Assembly: GCA_963838095.1 (NCBI GenBank)
Contig: CAWIPO010000007.1
Location: 434,001-498,000, forward strand
DNA length: 64,000 nt
DNA from: CAWCGU01 sp963838095
Lineage (GTDB): Bacteria > Actinomycetota > Thermoleophilia > Solirubrobacterales > 70-9
Direction of reading: 5' to 3'
Part shown: positions 23,069 to 31,349 of the stretch, piece by piece
Position numbering within the stretch: the stretch's first letter is position 1
Layout: every line of letters starts with the position of its first letter
Translations under genes and position numbers: made by a program
Notes under the pieces: model-generated
Seen by the model: the letters and a program-made list of their open reading frames with translations, nothing else
Databases searched by the model: none
Told to the model about the DNA's origin: nothing

Positions 23069-23932
23069 CTATTCCGGCGGTTTCGGCCGCCGCTCCTCCG
23101 CCAGCGGCTCCGCTGACTCGCGCGAGTAGACGCCCGGGGGCCAGCTACCGAACCAGTTGTCGCGGGCGCCGTCGGCGGTGATCACGCAGCCGGAGAAGAA
23201 ATCGCCGGCGGGCGAGGCCAGGTAGGCGACGAGCCAGGCCATCTCCTCCGGTTTGCCGAGCCTGCCGAGCGGGATCGTCTTGGCGACGTTCTCGCTCACC
23301 TCCTTCGGGTACTTGGTGCGGATCACCTCGGTGTCGAACTGGCCGGCGGCGAGCGCGACCAGCTTGATGTTGAACCGCGACCACTCGATCGAGAGCGTTC
23401 GCATCATGTTCTCCACCGCGGCCCGGGCGGCGCCGGAATGGACCATGCCCGGCATCCCGTTGTGCGGTGAGAGGGTGACGCTGATCACCTTCCCCTCCTG
23501 CTGCGGGATGAAAGCCTTCGTCGCCGCCGCGTGGGTCATCTGCCAGGTCCCCTGAACGTTCAGCTCGGTGACCGTTCGAAAGCCCTTCGGGCTGATCGCC
23601 TCGGCCGGGCTCATGAACTGGCCACCGGCGTTGTTGACGAGCACGTCGAGGCGGCCGTGCCGCTCGAGCACGCCGTCGACGAGCGCATCCACCTGGTCCT
23701 CGTTTCGGATGTCCATCGCCTCGAACTCGGCCGAGCCGCCGGCCTTCCCGATCCCCGTCGCCATCTCCTCGAGCGGCTCCTCTCGGCGGCCGCAGCCGAT
23801 CACCGTGGCGCCGAGCGCCGCCAGCTCGCGGGCGGTCGCCAGGCCCATCCCGGTGCCCGCTCCGGAGACGATGCAGACCTTGTCCCGAAGCAGACTGGGC
23901 GCGAAGATCTCGGAACGAAGCTCCTCATTCAC
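23069..23932 (-). CDS. SDR related to peroxisomal trans-2-enoyl-CoA reductase
   Basis: A 287-residue SDR. The cofactor loop SGAGTGMG and NNAGG are present, but the classical YxxxK is absent: the segment is HSGAARAAVENMMRTLSIEW, the pattern seen in the trans-2-enoyl-CoA reductase (PECR) and 2,4-dienoyl-CoA reductase groups. Substrates are therefore probably unsaturated fatty acyl-CoAs reduced with NADPH, fitting the lipid genes around it. It starts at an ATG, 53 bases from the divergent hydrolase. Family length is normal apart from a ~25-residue Pro/Glu-rich tail. Confidence 0.85.
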   Translation of the reverse strand: MNEELRSEIFAPSLLRDKVCIVSGAGTGMGLATARELAALGATVIGCGRREEPLEEMATGIGKAGGSAEFEAMDIRNEDQVDALVDGVLERHGRLDVLVNNAGGQFMSPAEAISPKGFRTVTELNVQGTWQMTHAAATKAFIPQQEGKVISVTLSPHNGMPGMVHSGAARAAVENMMRTLSIEWSRFNIKLVALAAGQFDTEVIRTKYPKEVSENVAKTIPLGRLGKPEEMAWLVAYLASPAGDFFSGCVITADGARDNWFGSWPPGVYSRESAEPLAEERRPKPPE

Positions 23933-23985
23933 GGCACGGGCAGCTTATTCGGGCCCATGCGGCGCTCGCTACGCTGGCCGCCGCG

Positions 23986-24894
23986 ATGAAAGTTCACGCG
24001 GAAGCCACGCCGCTGACGGCTCCCCTGCCCGGCGGCAGCGAGGGCGCGACGGTGAGCGTCGAGCCGTTGAACGGCGGCGAGATGCAGGCGCCCCGCGCGT
24101 TCGTCGAGAGCACCGGAGGACGGCTCGCCACACTGCGCATGCTGGGGCTGGGGACTCCGCGCTCCAGCTGGTGGTGGCTGCCCTGTCCCGCCTTCCTCAT
24201 CCGCCACCCCTCCGCGGGCCCGGTGCTCGTCGACACCGCTCTGCACGCCTCCGTGACCGCGAGTCCGCACGAGAACCTGGGCAGGTTGGTGGCGCGCTTC
24301 GCCCGCCCGCGGATCGAGCCCGGCCACGACCTCCCGGCGCAGCTGCGATCGCTCGGCGTCGATCCGAAGTCGATCCCGACTGTGGTGATGACCCACATGC
24401 ACTTCGACCATGCCTCGGGCATTGCGGAGTTCCCGGATGCGACCTTCATCGTCAGCGCCGCCGAATGGGAAGCGGCGACAACCGATCGGCGGCCGTTCAT
24501 GCGTGGATACCGCCCCGCCCACTACGACTACGTCTTCGACTACCGCACCCTCGACTACGACGGGGAGAACATCACCTCCTACGCCACCTTCGGCCGCACC
24601 TTCGACCTCTTCGGCGACGGCAGCGTGCGGCTCGCCTTCACCCCCGGCCACTCGGCGGGGCACCAGGGCGTCGTCTGCCGCCTGCACGACCGCGACCTGG
24701 TGATCGCCGGCGACGCGATCTACACCTATGCGCAGCTCGAGGACGGGCCGCCGCCGCCGCGGCCGCTCGACCCCCACACATGGCGCCGCTCGCTACGCGA
24801 GCTGCAGCACTTCCACCGCCGCTATCCGCAGGCGGTGATCGTCCCGGGTCACGACCCGGAGATGTTCAAGAAGCTCGAGAAGCGCTACGAGTAG
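23986..24894 (+). CDS. Metallo-beta-lactamase fold hydrolase
   Basis: A 302-residue protein with the zinc-binding signature THMHFDHASG (His137, His139, Asp141, His142), a further His in TPGHSAGHQ, an Asp in IAGDAIY and a final His in VPGHDPE. This is the lactonase-type layout (AHL lactonase-like), so lactones or esters are likely substrates. No signal peptide is visible. Its last 29 bases overlap the 3' end of the convergent acyltransferase gene. Confidence 0.88.
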   Translation: MKVHAEATPLTAPLPGGSEGATVSVEPLNGGEMQAPRAFVESTGGRLATLRMLGLGTPRSSWWWLPCPAFLIRHPSAGPVLVDTALHASVTASPHENLGRLVARFARPRIEPGHDLPAQLRSLGVDPKSIPTVVMTHMHFDHASGIAEFPDATFIVSAAEWEAATTDRRPFMRGYRPAHYDYVFDYRTLDYDGENITSYATFGRTFDLFGDGSVRLAFTPGHSAGHQGVVCRLHDRDLVIAGDAIYTYAQLEDGPPPPRPLDPHTWRRSLRELQHFHRRYPQAVIVPGHDPEMFKKLEKRYE

Positions 24895-25645
24895 AGGCGT
24901 CGGGCTGGATTCCCTCGCGCAGGGAACGAATCACGCCGCGCCGGCCCTGCGACTCGAGCGCGTCGTAGAGCAGCCTGACGCGGTCGAAGACCTCCTGCGC
25001 CACCTCGAGCTGCTGCTCGTGGGTCGGGTGCTCGACGGCGGGAAAGGAGATCGGCTCCCCGTACTGGACCGTCACCTTCGGGAACTTCAGCCTCTTCCAG
25101 CCTCGGACGCCCAGCGAGCCGTGGATCGCCATCGGGATCACCGGCACCCCGTTCTCCAGCGCAAGTCGCCCCACCCCCGCCTTCGGCTCGCCGAGCCCGC
25201 CGCTGCGCGAGCGCCCACCCTCCGGATACATCAGCACGCATCCGCCGCGATCCAGGATCGCCTTCGCGGTGATGAACGCCTCTTCGTCGTGGTGGCCTCG
25301 ACGAACCGGGAAGACGCCGCCGTAATAGAACACCCACTCGTTGAAGCGATTCGCGAACAGCTGCGACTTCGCCATGAACCGAACCCTCCGCTTCGTGTAC
25401 ACGGCCGCGAAGAAGTGGTCCATCTGACTGAAGTGGTTGGGGGCGAAGATCACCGGCCCGCTGAGAGGGACGTTCTGGAGTCCGATCGAGCGGCAGCGGT
25501 AGAAGCCGAGAGTGAACGGAGTCAGGATCATCCGCACGAGGCTGTACATCCAGGTCGGCTCACGCGTGCGGGCCCGCTCGTGGAAGCGAGTGAAGTACTC
25601 CGCGGGTCGCGGGTCCTTGTAGACCTGTGGCTTGAGCTCGGGCAT
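24866..25645 (-). CDS. 1-acyl-sn-glycerol-3-phosphate acyltransferase family protein
   Basis: A 259-residue PlsC-type acyltransferase that would make phosphatidic acid from lysophosphatidic acid. Catalytic HX4D is NHFSQMD; the glycerol-phosphate site is YPEGGRS; VPVIPMAIHGS matches motif IV. A hydrophobic stretch near residues 33-50 could anchor it to the membrane. It follows the glycerol kinase gene in the same direction after 62 bp; together they could link glycerol use to phospholipid synthesis. Confidence 0.88.
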   Translation of the reverse strand: MPELKPQVYKDPRPAEYFTRFHERARTREPTWMYSLVRMILTPFTLGFYRCRSIGLQNVPLSGPVIFAPNHFSQMDHFFAAVYTKRRVRFMAKSQLFANRFNEWVFYYGGVFPVRRGHHDEEAFITAKAILDRGGCVLMYPEGGRSRSGGLGEPKAGVGRLALENGVPVIPMAIHGSLGVRGWKRLKFPKVTVQYGEPISFPAVEHPTHEQQLEVAQEVFDRVRLLYDALESQGRRGVIRSLREGIQPDASTRSASRAS

Positions 25646-25655
25646 GCGCAGGGAT

Positions 25656-25672
25656 GCCGGCCAAGGGCCGGC
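25656..25672. terminator. Short hairpin between glpK and plsC-like gene
   Basis: GCCGGCC (25656-25662) and GGCCGGC (25666-25672) make a perfect 7-bp stem with an AAG loop; TTTTT follows 6 bases later on the plus strand. On the minus strand, the direction of both flanking genes, no T-run follows, so it may attenuate rather than fully stop glpK readthrough. Confidence 0.35.
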
Positions 25673-25707
25673 TACGGATTTTTACCCCCTGAGCGGGATC
25701 GGGTTAC

Positions 25708-27165
25708 TCACGCCTGGCCCTGTGCCCAGCCGCGCGAGCGTTCCACCGCCCGGTGCCAGTCCGCGAGCAGCGAAGCGCGTTCGTCCTCGCCCATCCGCGG
25801 CTCGAAGCGCCGATCCTCGCGCCACATCTCCCCCACCTGCTGCTGAGTCCAGGTGCCGGTGGCGATCCCCGCGAGGTACGCGGCTCCGAGCGCCGTCGTC
25901 TCGGAGATCTCGGGGACGATCACCGGCGCTCCGAGCACGTCGGCCTGGAACTGCATCAGCCACCCGTTCTCGACGGCGCCCCCGTCTGCGCGCAGGTCGG
26001 TCAGCGGCTCGTTCGAGGCGGCCTCCTGAGCGCGAACAGCATCCACCGTCTGATATGCGATCGCCTCCAGCGCAGCCCGCGCCAGATGAGCTCTCGTCGT
26101 CCCGCGTGTCAGCCCGACAATCGCGCCGCGCGCATACGGATCCCAGTAGGGCGATCCCAGTCCCGTCAGCGCCGGGACGAAATAGACGCCATCGTTCGAT
26201 TCGAGCGATCCCGCCAGCGCCTCGGTGATCGCGGCCTCGTCGATGATCCCGATCCCGTCGCGAAGCCACTGCACCGCGGCGCCGGTGATGAACACGGCGG
26301 CTTCGAGCGCGTAGGCGGTCTCGCCGCCCAGCCCCCAGGCAACTGTGGTCAGTAGGCCCTTGCTCGGTTGCGGGGCGTGAGCGCCGGTGTTGAGGAGCAC
26401 GAAGCTGCCCGTGCCGTAGGTGTTCTTCGCCTGGCCGGCCGCGTGGCAGGCCTGGCCGAACAGCGCCGCCTGCTGGTCGCCGGCGATCCCGGCGACCGGC
26501 ACCTCGCCGCCGAACTCGGACGTGTGCCCGTAGACCTCGGCCGAGGGCAGCGGCTCCGGCAGCTGCTTGGGATCAACGCCGAGCAGGTCGCACAGCTCTG
26601 GGTCCCAGCGCAGCGATCGAATGTCGAAGAGCAGCGTCCTCGAGGCGTTCGAGTAGTCGGTCACGTGCCGGCCGGTCAGCTTGAACGTGAGCCACGAGTC
26701 GATGGTGCCGAAGACCGCCCGCTCCGCGCCGTCAACGTTTTGGAGCAGCCACTCGATCTTGGTCCCGGAGAAATACGGGTCCAGGACCAGTCCCGTTCGC
26801 TCTCTGAAGGCCTGCTCGTGGCCGGCCTCTCGAAGCTCGTCGCAGCGCGCCGCCGTGCGCCGGTCCTGCCACACGAGAGCGTTGTGGATCGGCTCGCCGG
26901 TGCCCGGATCCCAGGCGACGACGGTCTCGCGCTGGTTCGTGATCCCGATCCCGGCCAGCTCGCCGCCCTCGATGCCCGCGTCTGCGATCGCCTCGCCGGC
27001 GACGCGCCTGGTCACCTCCCAGATCTCGTTTGCGTCGTGCTCCACCCAGCCCGGGCGGGGGAAATGTTGGCCGAACTCGCTGTAGGCGCGCCCGCTGATC
27101 CTCCCCTCGGCGTCGAAGACGAGGCCGGTGCTCCCCGTCGTCCCCTGGTCGATCGCGAGGATCAT
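25708..27165 (-). CDS. glpK: Glycerol kinase
   Basis: A 485-residue FGGY-family kinase that phosphorylates glycerol to sn-glycerol 3-phosphate. It begins MILAIDQGTTGSTG (phosphate loop), with family segments ITNQRETVVAWD, WQDRRTAARC, YFSGTKIEWLL, GIAGDQQAALFGQ, NTYGTGSFVLLNTG and LRADGGAVENGWLMQFQAD. The ATG at 27165 is chosen by homology; the frame stays open far upstream but that part is antisense to other genes. The nearest plus-strand gene is 88 bp away. No glpF or glpD lies in the window. Confidence 0.96.
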   Translation of the reverse strand: MILAIDQGTTGSTGLVFDAEGRISGRAYSEFGQHFPRPGWVEHDANEIWEVTRRVAGEAIADAGIEGGELAGIGITNQRETVVAWDPGTGEPIHNALVWQDRRTAARCDELREAGHEQAFRERTGLVLDPYFSGTKIEWLLQNVDGAERAVFGTIDSWLTFKLTGRHVTDYSNASRTLLFDIRSLRWDPELCDLLGVDPKQLPEPLPSAEVYGHTSEFGGEVPVAGIAGDQQAALFGQACHAAGQAKNTYGTGSFVLLNTGAHAPQPSKGLLTTVAWGLGGETAYALEAAVFITGAAVQWLRDGIGIIDEAAITEALAGSLESNDGVYFVPALTGLGSPYWDPYARGAIVGLTRGTTRAHLARAALEAIAYQTVDAVRAQEAASNEPLTDLRADGGAVENGWLMQFQADVLGAPVIVPEISETTALGAAYLAGIATGTWTQQQVGEMWREDRRFEPRMGEDERASLLADWHRAVERSRGWAQGQA

Positions 27166-27253
27166 GTGCGGGTTTCCGGGGCCACGGCGACTATTCTGGC
27201 GGCGATGACGCGAAAGCAGATCATCTGATTGTCGGGCGAAGCGCGATCCATTC

Positions 27254-27469
27254 ATGACAGCGGATATCGAAGCCCACATCACCGGCACCGTATGGAAAAT
27301 CGAGGTTGCGGTCGGCGACGAGGTCGGCGAGGGCGACACGGTCGTCATCCTCGAGTCGATGAAGATGGAGATGCCGGTCGAGGCCGAGGATCCCGGAAAG
27401 GTCTCGGAGATCCGCTGCGAGGAGGGCCAGCCGGTTTCAGAGGGCGACGTGCTCGTCGTCCTGGAGTAG
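27254..27469 (+). CDS. Stand-alone biotinyl/lipoyl carrier domain protein
   Basis: A 71-residue single-domain protein. ESMKMEMP carries the lysine that biotin ligase modifies (about Lys38), and the hairpin-fold repeats are VWKIEVAVGDEVGEGDTVVI and VSEIRCEEGQPVSEGDVLVVLE. In carboxylases the domain is usually fused to a larger chain; here it is free, like small biotin carriers of actinobacterial acyl-CoA carboxylases or transcarboxylases. No carboxylase subunit is adjacent. It is separated from the enoyl-CoA hydratase by 5 bases, so the two are co-transcribed. Confidence 0.88.
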   Translation: MTADIEAHITGTVWKIEVAVGDEVGEGDTVVILESMKMEMPVEAEDPGKVSEIRCEEGQPVSEGDVLVVLE

Positions 27470-27474
27470 ACAGC

Positions 27475-28287
27475 GTGGCCGATGTCGAAGAGCTTGCCTC
27501 CGGCAAGCTCTTGCTGGATCACCCCGCCGACGCAGTCGCCCGGCTGACGATCTCGAACGAGAGCAAGCGCAACGCACTCGACCACGAGATCCTCGGCGCG
27601 CTGACGGTCGCGCTGCTGGATCTGCACGGCGGGATCGACGTTCGCTGCGTTCTGATCACGGGCGCGGGCAAGGTCTTCTCGGCCGGCTACGACATCGCCG
27701 ACATCCCGGAGGACAGCTTCGCGGTCGAGGCGGAGTCGCTGGTCGCCCACCCCTTTCACGCGGCGATGGAGGCGATCAGCGCACATCCGTTTCCCGTGGT
27801 GGCGGCGATCAACGGCCACTGCCTGGGCGGAGGGCTGGAGCTGGCGGTGCGCTGCGACCTGCGCGTATGCGCGGCGAGCGCAAAGCTCGGCATGCCGCCG
27901 GCGAAGCTCGGCTTGATCTACGGCCACACGGGCCTCGAGCGCTTCATCCAGGTGATCGGCGTCGCCCGCACCAAGGAGCTGTTCCTGACCGGCCACAACG
28001 TCAGCGCGGAATGGGCTCGCGAGGTCGGCCTGGTGAACTCGGTCGCCGCCGACGATGAGCTTGCCGATGCGGCGCTGGCCCTGGCAACCGAGATCGCCGG
28101 CAACGCACCGCTGTCGCTGAAGGGCAACAAGCGCGTGATCGAGGAGCTTGCCGGGGCCGCAAAGCTGACACCCGAGGTCGAGCAGGAACTGGTCGAGCTG
28201 CGCCGCTCGTGCTTCACGTCCGAGGACTTCCGGGAGGGGATCACGGCGTTCGCAGAAAAGCGCCCGCCGCGGTGGAAGGGGCGGTAG
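27475..28287 (+). CDS. Enoyl-CoA hydratase/isomerase family protein
   Basis: A 270-residue crotonase-fold protein. The oxyanion-hole segments are SAGYDIADIP and NGHCLGGGLELAVRCDLRV, the latter being the CoA-binding glycine run. Catalytic glutamates of classical hydratases are expected in GLELA and KLGLIY; the second is Gly-Leu-Ile rather than GEIT-like, so the reaction may be isomerisation or hydrolysis rather than hydration. The start is a GTG at 27475, just after the biotin carrier stop. Beta-oxidation or a related CoA-ester pathway is likely. Confidence 0.87.
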   Translation: MADVEELASGKLLLDHPADAVARLTISNESKRNALDHEILGALTVALLDLHGGIDVRCVLITGAGKVFSAGYDIADIPEDSFAVEAESLVAHPFHAAMEAISAHPFPVVAAINGHCLGGGLELAVRCDLRVCAASAKLGMPPAKLGLIYGHTGLERFIQVIGVARTKELFLTGHNVSAEWAREVGLVNSVAADDELADAALALATEIAGNAPLSLKGNKRVIEELAGAAKLTPEVEQELVELRRSCFTSEDFREGITAFAEKRPPRWKGR

Positions 28288-28350
28288 CCTCACCTGAACG
28301 CGGGAAGGATCTGAGGACTGGTCAGGTGGTCAACCGATTGCATCGGCGCT

Positions 28351-29037
28351 GTGGGAGGAGCCACCTACCAGGGATACCTCTTTCTCGATGACCTGGACAC
28401 AGGAGCAAGCGGCAACGGGCTCCTCGTCACCTCAGGCAGCAGCTCTTACGAGTTCCACCCCGAGACGGGGGAACAGGATCGCCATCTCCAGGCCCGACTG
28501 GAAATGTTCTGCTACGAGAATGCCACCCTGCACGGCTCGCAAACGGAAACGTTCAGGGCAAACGTCGTCACGATTCCCGCACGCGGCAGCGGAGGAGGAG
28601 GCGGCGGGGACGGAGGAGGCGGTGGCTCAGGCGGGAACGGACCGACGGACCCGCTGGCGGCGGGCGGCTGCGAGAACACAATCCGCGGCACCAGTCGCCG
28701 CGACACGATCGACGGGAGCGGGGCCGGCGATCTCATCTTCGGCTTCGGCAAGGCCGACCTCCTACGCGGGCGTGACGGCCACGACTGCCTGATCGGCGGG
28801 CAGGGCGAGGACCGGCTCCTCGGCGGCGCCGGTCGCAATCGGTTGACCGGAGGCAGTGGCGCAGACGTGCTCGACGGGGATGACGGGAGGAACGCCTACG
28901 ACGCCGGGTCGGGGGACGACCGCGTGAACGCCGCGAACGGCAGCCGTGAGACGGTGCGCTGCGGAACGGGAGACGATCGTGCCCGCGTCGACCACGGCGA
29001 CAGCGTCGCCGGGTGCGAGCAGGTCGAGCGCGTTTAG
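28351..29037 (+). CDS. RTX-like Gly/Asp repeat protein, possibly 5'-truncated
   Basis: A 228-residue reading frame from a GTG. Residues ~1-75 look like part of an extracellular beta domain (SYEFHPETGEQ, FCYENATLHGSQTETF), then a Gly-rich linker, then five to six hemolysin-type calcium-binding repeats of the form GGxGxDxLxG (for example GGQGEDRLLGGAGRNRLTGGSGADVLDG). Such proteins are normally exported, yet no signal peptide exists and the frame is open only to 28315 upstream, so the 5' end may be lost or displaced by an indel. It may bind calcium at the cell surface. Confidence 0.65.
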   Translation: MGGATYQGYLFLDDLDTGASGNGLLVTSGSSSYEFHPETGEQDRHLQARLEMFCYENATLHGSQTETFRANVVTIPARGSGGGGGGDGGGGGSGGNGPTDPLAAGGCENTIRGTSRRDTIDGSGAGDLIFGFGKADLLRGRDGHDCLIGGQGEDRLLGGAGRNRLTGGSGADVLDGDDGRNAYDAGSGDDRVNAANGSRETVRCGTGDDRARVDHGDSVAGCEQVERV

Positions 29038-29609
29038 CAGCCGCGCGGTGCGGGCGTTCTTATAGGGTTGCGCCCATCAGCCGCGTCCGTCGGAATATCG
29101 GAGCACCCGCCGTCGCCCTCGCCGCAGCGGTGGTGCTGTGCGGATCCGCGTTGGTCGCGCAGGCGGGCACGTCCGGGTCGGAGACGATCACGGCGGAAGG
29201 CGTCGGCGACGTGAAGCTCGGCAAGAAGCACTCGAAGCTGAAAGAGAACGGCCTGGTCGGGAAGCTGAAGCCGGGCTGCGAGCTGGCGCCGGGGAGCAGG
29301 GGGGCGAAGCTGAAGAACCCGCTCGAGGGCTTCGTCAACTTCACCATCGAGGACCCGCCGCGCGCAGAGAGCATCCTGATCAACGGCGGCGACGCCGAAA
29401 CCGAGGCGGGGGTCCATGTGGACTCGCGCCGACGGAAGGTCAAGAACGCTTATCCGAACGCCAAGTTCGATCACGACACCGATGAGGTTTTCCTGTTCAC
29501 CCTGGTGAAGATCCCGAAGCAGGACGGCGGGAAGTTCCAATTCGCGATCGACGTCGCAACGAAGCGGGTGATCCTGATCGGGGTCCCGTTCATCGCCGTC
29601 TGCGAGTAG
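29013..29609 (+). CDS. Small exported protein of unknown function
   Basis: A ~198-residue protein I cannot assign. A hydrophobic signal-like segment (APAVALAAAVVLCGSALVAQAG) is followed by a compact domain beginning GVGDVKLGKKHSKLKENGLVGKLKPGCEL, a pattern common in uncharacterised actinobacterial secreted proteins, and ending FAIDVATKRVILIGVPFIAVCE. Only two mature cysteines are present, near each end, and may pair. The start is uncertain: the first available codon is GTG at 29013, overlapping the RTX-like gene by 25 bases; no ATG precedes the signal. Confidence 0.65.
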   Translation: MRAGRARLAAARCGRSYRVAPISRVRRNIGAPAVALAAAVVLCGSALVAQAGTSGSETITAEGVGDVKLGKKHSKLKENGLVGKLKPGCELAPGSRGAKLKNPLEGFVNFTIEDPPRAESILINGGDAETEAGVHVDSRRRKVKNAYPNAKFDHDTDEVFLFTLVKIPKQDGGKFQFAIDVATKRVILIGVPFIAVCE

Positions 29610-29630
29610 CGCGGACGCCGGCGCGGCGGC

Positions 29631-31250
29631 TCACTCGCAGTAGACGAACTTGCGTGGGTTCGGGTCGCGGCCCTCGATCCCGGCGCAGCGACGGAGCTGC
29701 TCGAGCAGCGGCTGCAGCCCCGGATCGGGAACGGTGGTGTCGCCGGTGACGATGTCGGGGTTGTAGGAGAGGTTGTCGAGCTGGTAGGGGTCGGCGGCCG
29801 TGTTGTAGTGCTCGAACTCGCTCTTCTTCTCGCACTCGCGCGTCTCCTCGGGGTGAACGACCGAGCGCCGGTACTCAACGTAGGTCTCGGTCGGCGTCCA
29901 CAGGCCGGAGAAAGAGCACGCCGAGCCGCGCCGCGAGCGATCCTTCAGCAGCCGGAACTCGATTACCAGGTGGCGGTCGGCAGGGAAGTTGGCTCCCTCA
30001 CCCTTGACCAGCGGCGCCAGCGAGCGCCCGTCCATGATCCGGCATTCGTCCGGGCGCCGGCAGGGCTTCGCACCGGCGTACTTGAGGATCGTCGGCGCCA
30101 GATCGATATTGGCGGTGGGAAGGCTCACAGTCGGCTGCGGGTTGACGGCTCCCGGAGGCCTGATCACCAGCGGAACCCTCACCGCCTCCTCGTAGGCCTG
30201 CTGCTTCTGGGCCGGAAGGCGGTGCTGGCCGTAGAAGAGCCCATTGTCCGACCAGTAGATGAACACGGTGTTGTTGAGCTCGCCGGCGCGGCGCACGGCC
30301 TCGTAGATCTTCTCGATCGATCGGTCCACCCCGCGCAGAGTGGCCAGGGTGCAGCCCCACTTCCGCTGCACGTCCAGCGTCTGCTCGAAGCCGAGCGAGG
30401 ACAACCGGCGGATGAACGTCGGCTTGTCGTCGACGTTCTCCTCGTTGAACGAGGGCTCGTCCGGCAACGGCTCTTCCACAAAGAGGTCGCCGTCGTGCGG
30501 CCCCGGCACTGCCGCTCCCGAGCAGCGCCCGGTTCTGTCGCTGTTGCCGGCGCCGGTGTGAACCGCGTAGGGGTTGAAGCTCAGAAACAGCGGCTCGCGC
30601 TCGGGGACGTAGCGCTCGATCGTCCGCAGCGCGAAGTTCTGAAGTACCCGGGTCTGATAGTCGCTGGGCTCCTTGCCGTACGGGATCGTGTCGCCGTTCA
30701 CCTGCAGCTCGTAGTCGTAATAGCGCCGAGGCTCCAAAGCGGCCACCCACTCGTCCCAGCCCGGCGCCGGAGTCGAGTTCTTACCCACCGCGCGGCCGTA
30801 CTTGTTCAGCCACTTGCCGATGTGGGCGGTCACGTATCCCTCCTGCTGCAACCAGACCGGGAGCACGTTGTCCTGCGCCCGCATCGTGATGTAGCCGGGG
30901 TTGTTGGCGAACACGCGCGTGTTATGGGCGTACTCGCCAGTCAGGAAGCTGGCCCGCGACGGGCAACACGTCGGCGTCGTGGCGATGAAGTTCTCGAACG
31001 ACGTGCCCTGGTCCACGAGCAGCTCGTGGGTGGCCGGCATCACGTCGGGCCCGAAGGTGGAGAGAGCCTGGTCGTCGACCGTGATCACGACGATGTTCGG
31101 AGGCTGCTTGCCCTGCTTCTTCGCAGCCGCCAGCTCCGGATTCCCTCCGGGAGCGCCGGCGACGATGAGCGCCGCGATCGCGAGCATGGCGACGCCGAGC
31201 GTCCCTGCCTGGCGCCCTCTCGCGGACCTCTTGTTCGCGCGCGTTCGCAC
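29631..31250 (-). CDS. Secreted sulfatase 1 of a tandem array
   Basis: A 539-residue arylsulfatase-family enzyme that hydrolyses sulfate esters. It has an export signal (GVAMLAIAALIVAGAPGG), the metal Asp pair in ITVDDQ (Asp59-Asp60), and the formylglycine motif CCPSR, with Cys95 the residue oxidised to formylglycine. WSDNGLFYGQHR supplies the second metal site (Asp-Asn). It ends FVYCE, a terminal Cys-Glu shared with the next two copies. Substrates could be sulfated glycans or phenols. No formylglycine-generating enzyme is in the window, so maturation depends on one elsewhere. Confidence 0.93.
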   Translation of the reverse strand: MRTRANKRSARGRQAGTLGVAMLAIAALIVAGAPGGNPELAAAKKQGKQPPNIVVITVDDQALSTFGPDVMPATHELLVDQGTSFENFIATTPTCCPSRASFLTGEYAHNTRVFANNPGYITMRAQDNVLPVWLQQEGYVTAHIGKWLNKYGRAVGKNSTPAPGWDEWVAALEPRRYYDYELQVNGDTIPYGKEPSDYQTRVLQNFALRTIERYVPEREPLFLSFNPYAVHTGAGNSDRTGRCSGAAVPGPHDGDLFVEEPLPDEPSFNEENVDDKPTFIRRLSSLGFEQTLDVQRKWGCTLATLRGVDRSIEKIYEAVRRAGELNNTVFIYWSDNGLFYGQHRLPAQKQQAYEEAVRVPLVIRPPGAVNPQPTVSLPTANIDLAPTILKYAGAKPCRRPDECRIMDGRSLAPLVKGEGANFPADRHLVIEFRLLKDRSRRGSACSFSGLWTPTETYVEYRRSVVHPEETRECEKKSEFEHYNTAADPYQLDNLSYNPDIVTGDTTVPDPGLQPLLEQLRRCAGIEGRDPNPRKFVYCE

Positions 31251-31349
31251 TGGTTCCTCAGACGGCCGTCCCTACCTCAACCCCGCCGCAACCCCGCTGT
31301 TGCGAAGACCGGCCATGCTAGCAACCGCTAACAATGCTCCGTCCGAGCC

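Noticed and set aside
25708..28293. An 861-residue version of glycerol kinase with a long N-terminal part
   Set aside because: The upstream part is antisense to the enoyl-CoA hydratase and biotin carrier genes, and glycerol kinase homology begins exactly at the ATG at 27165.
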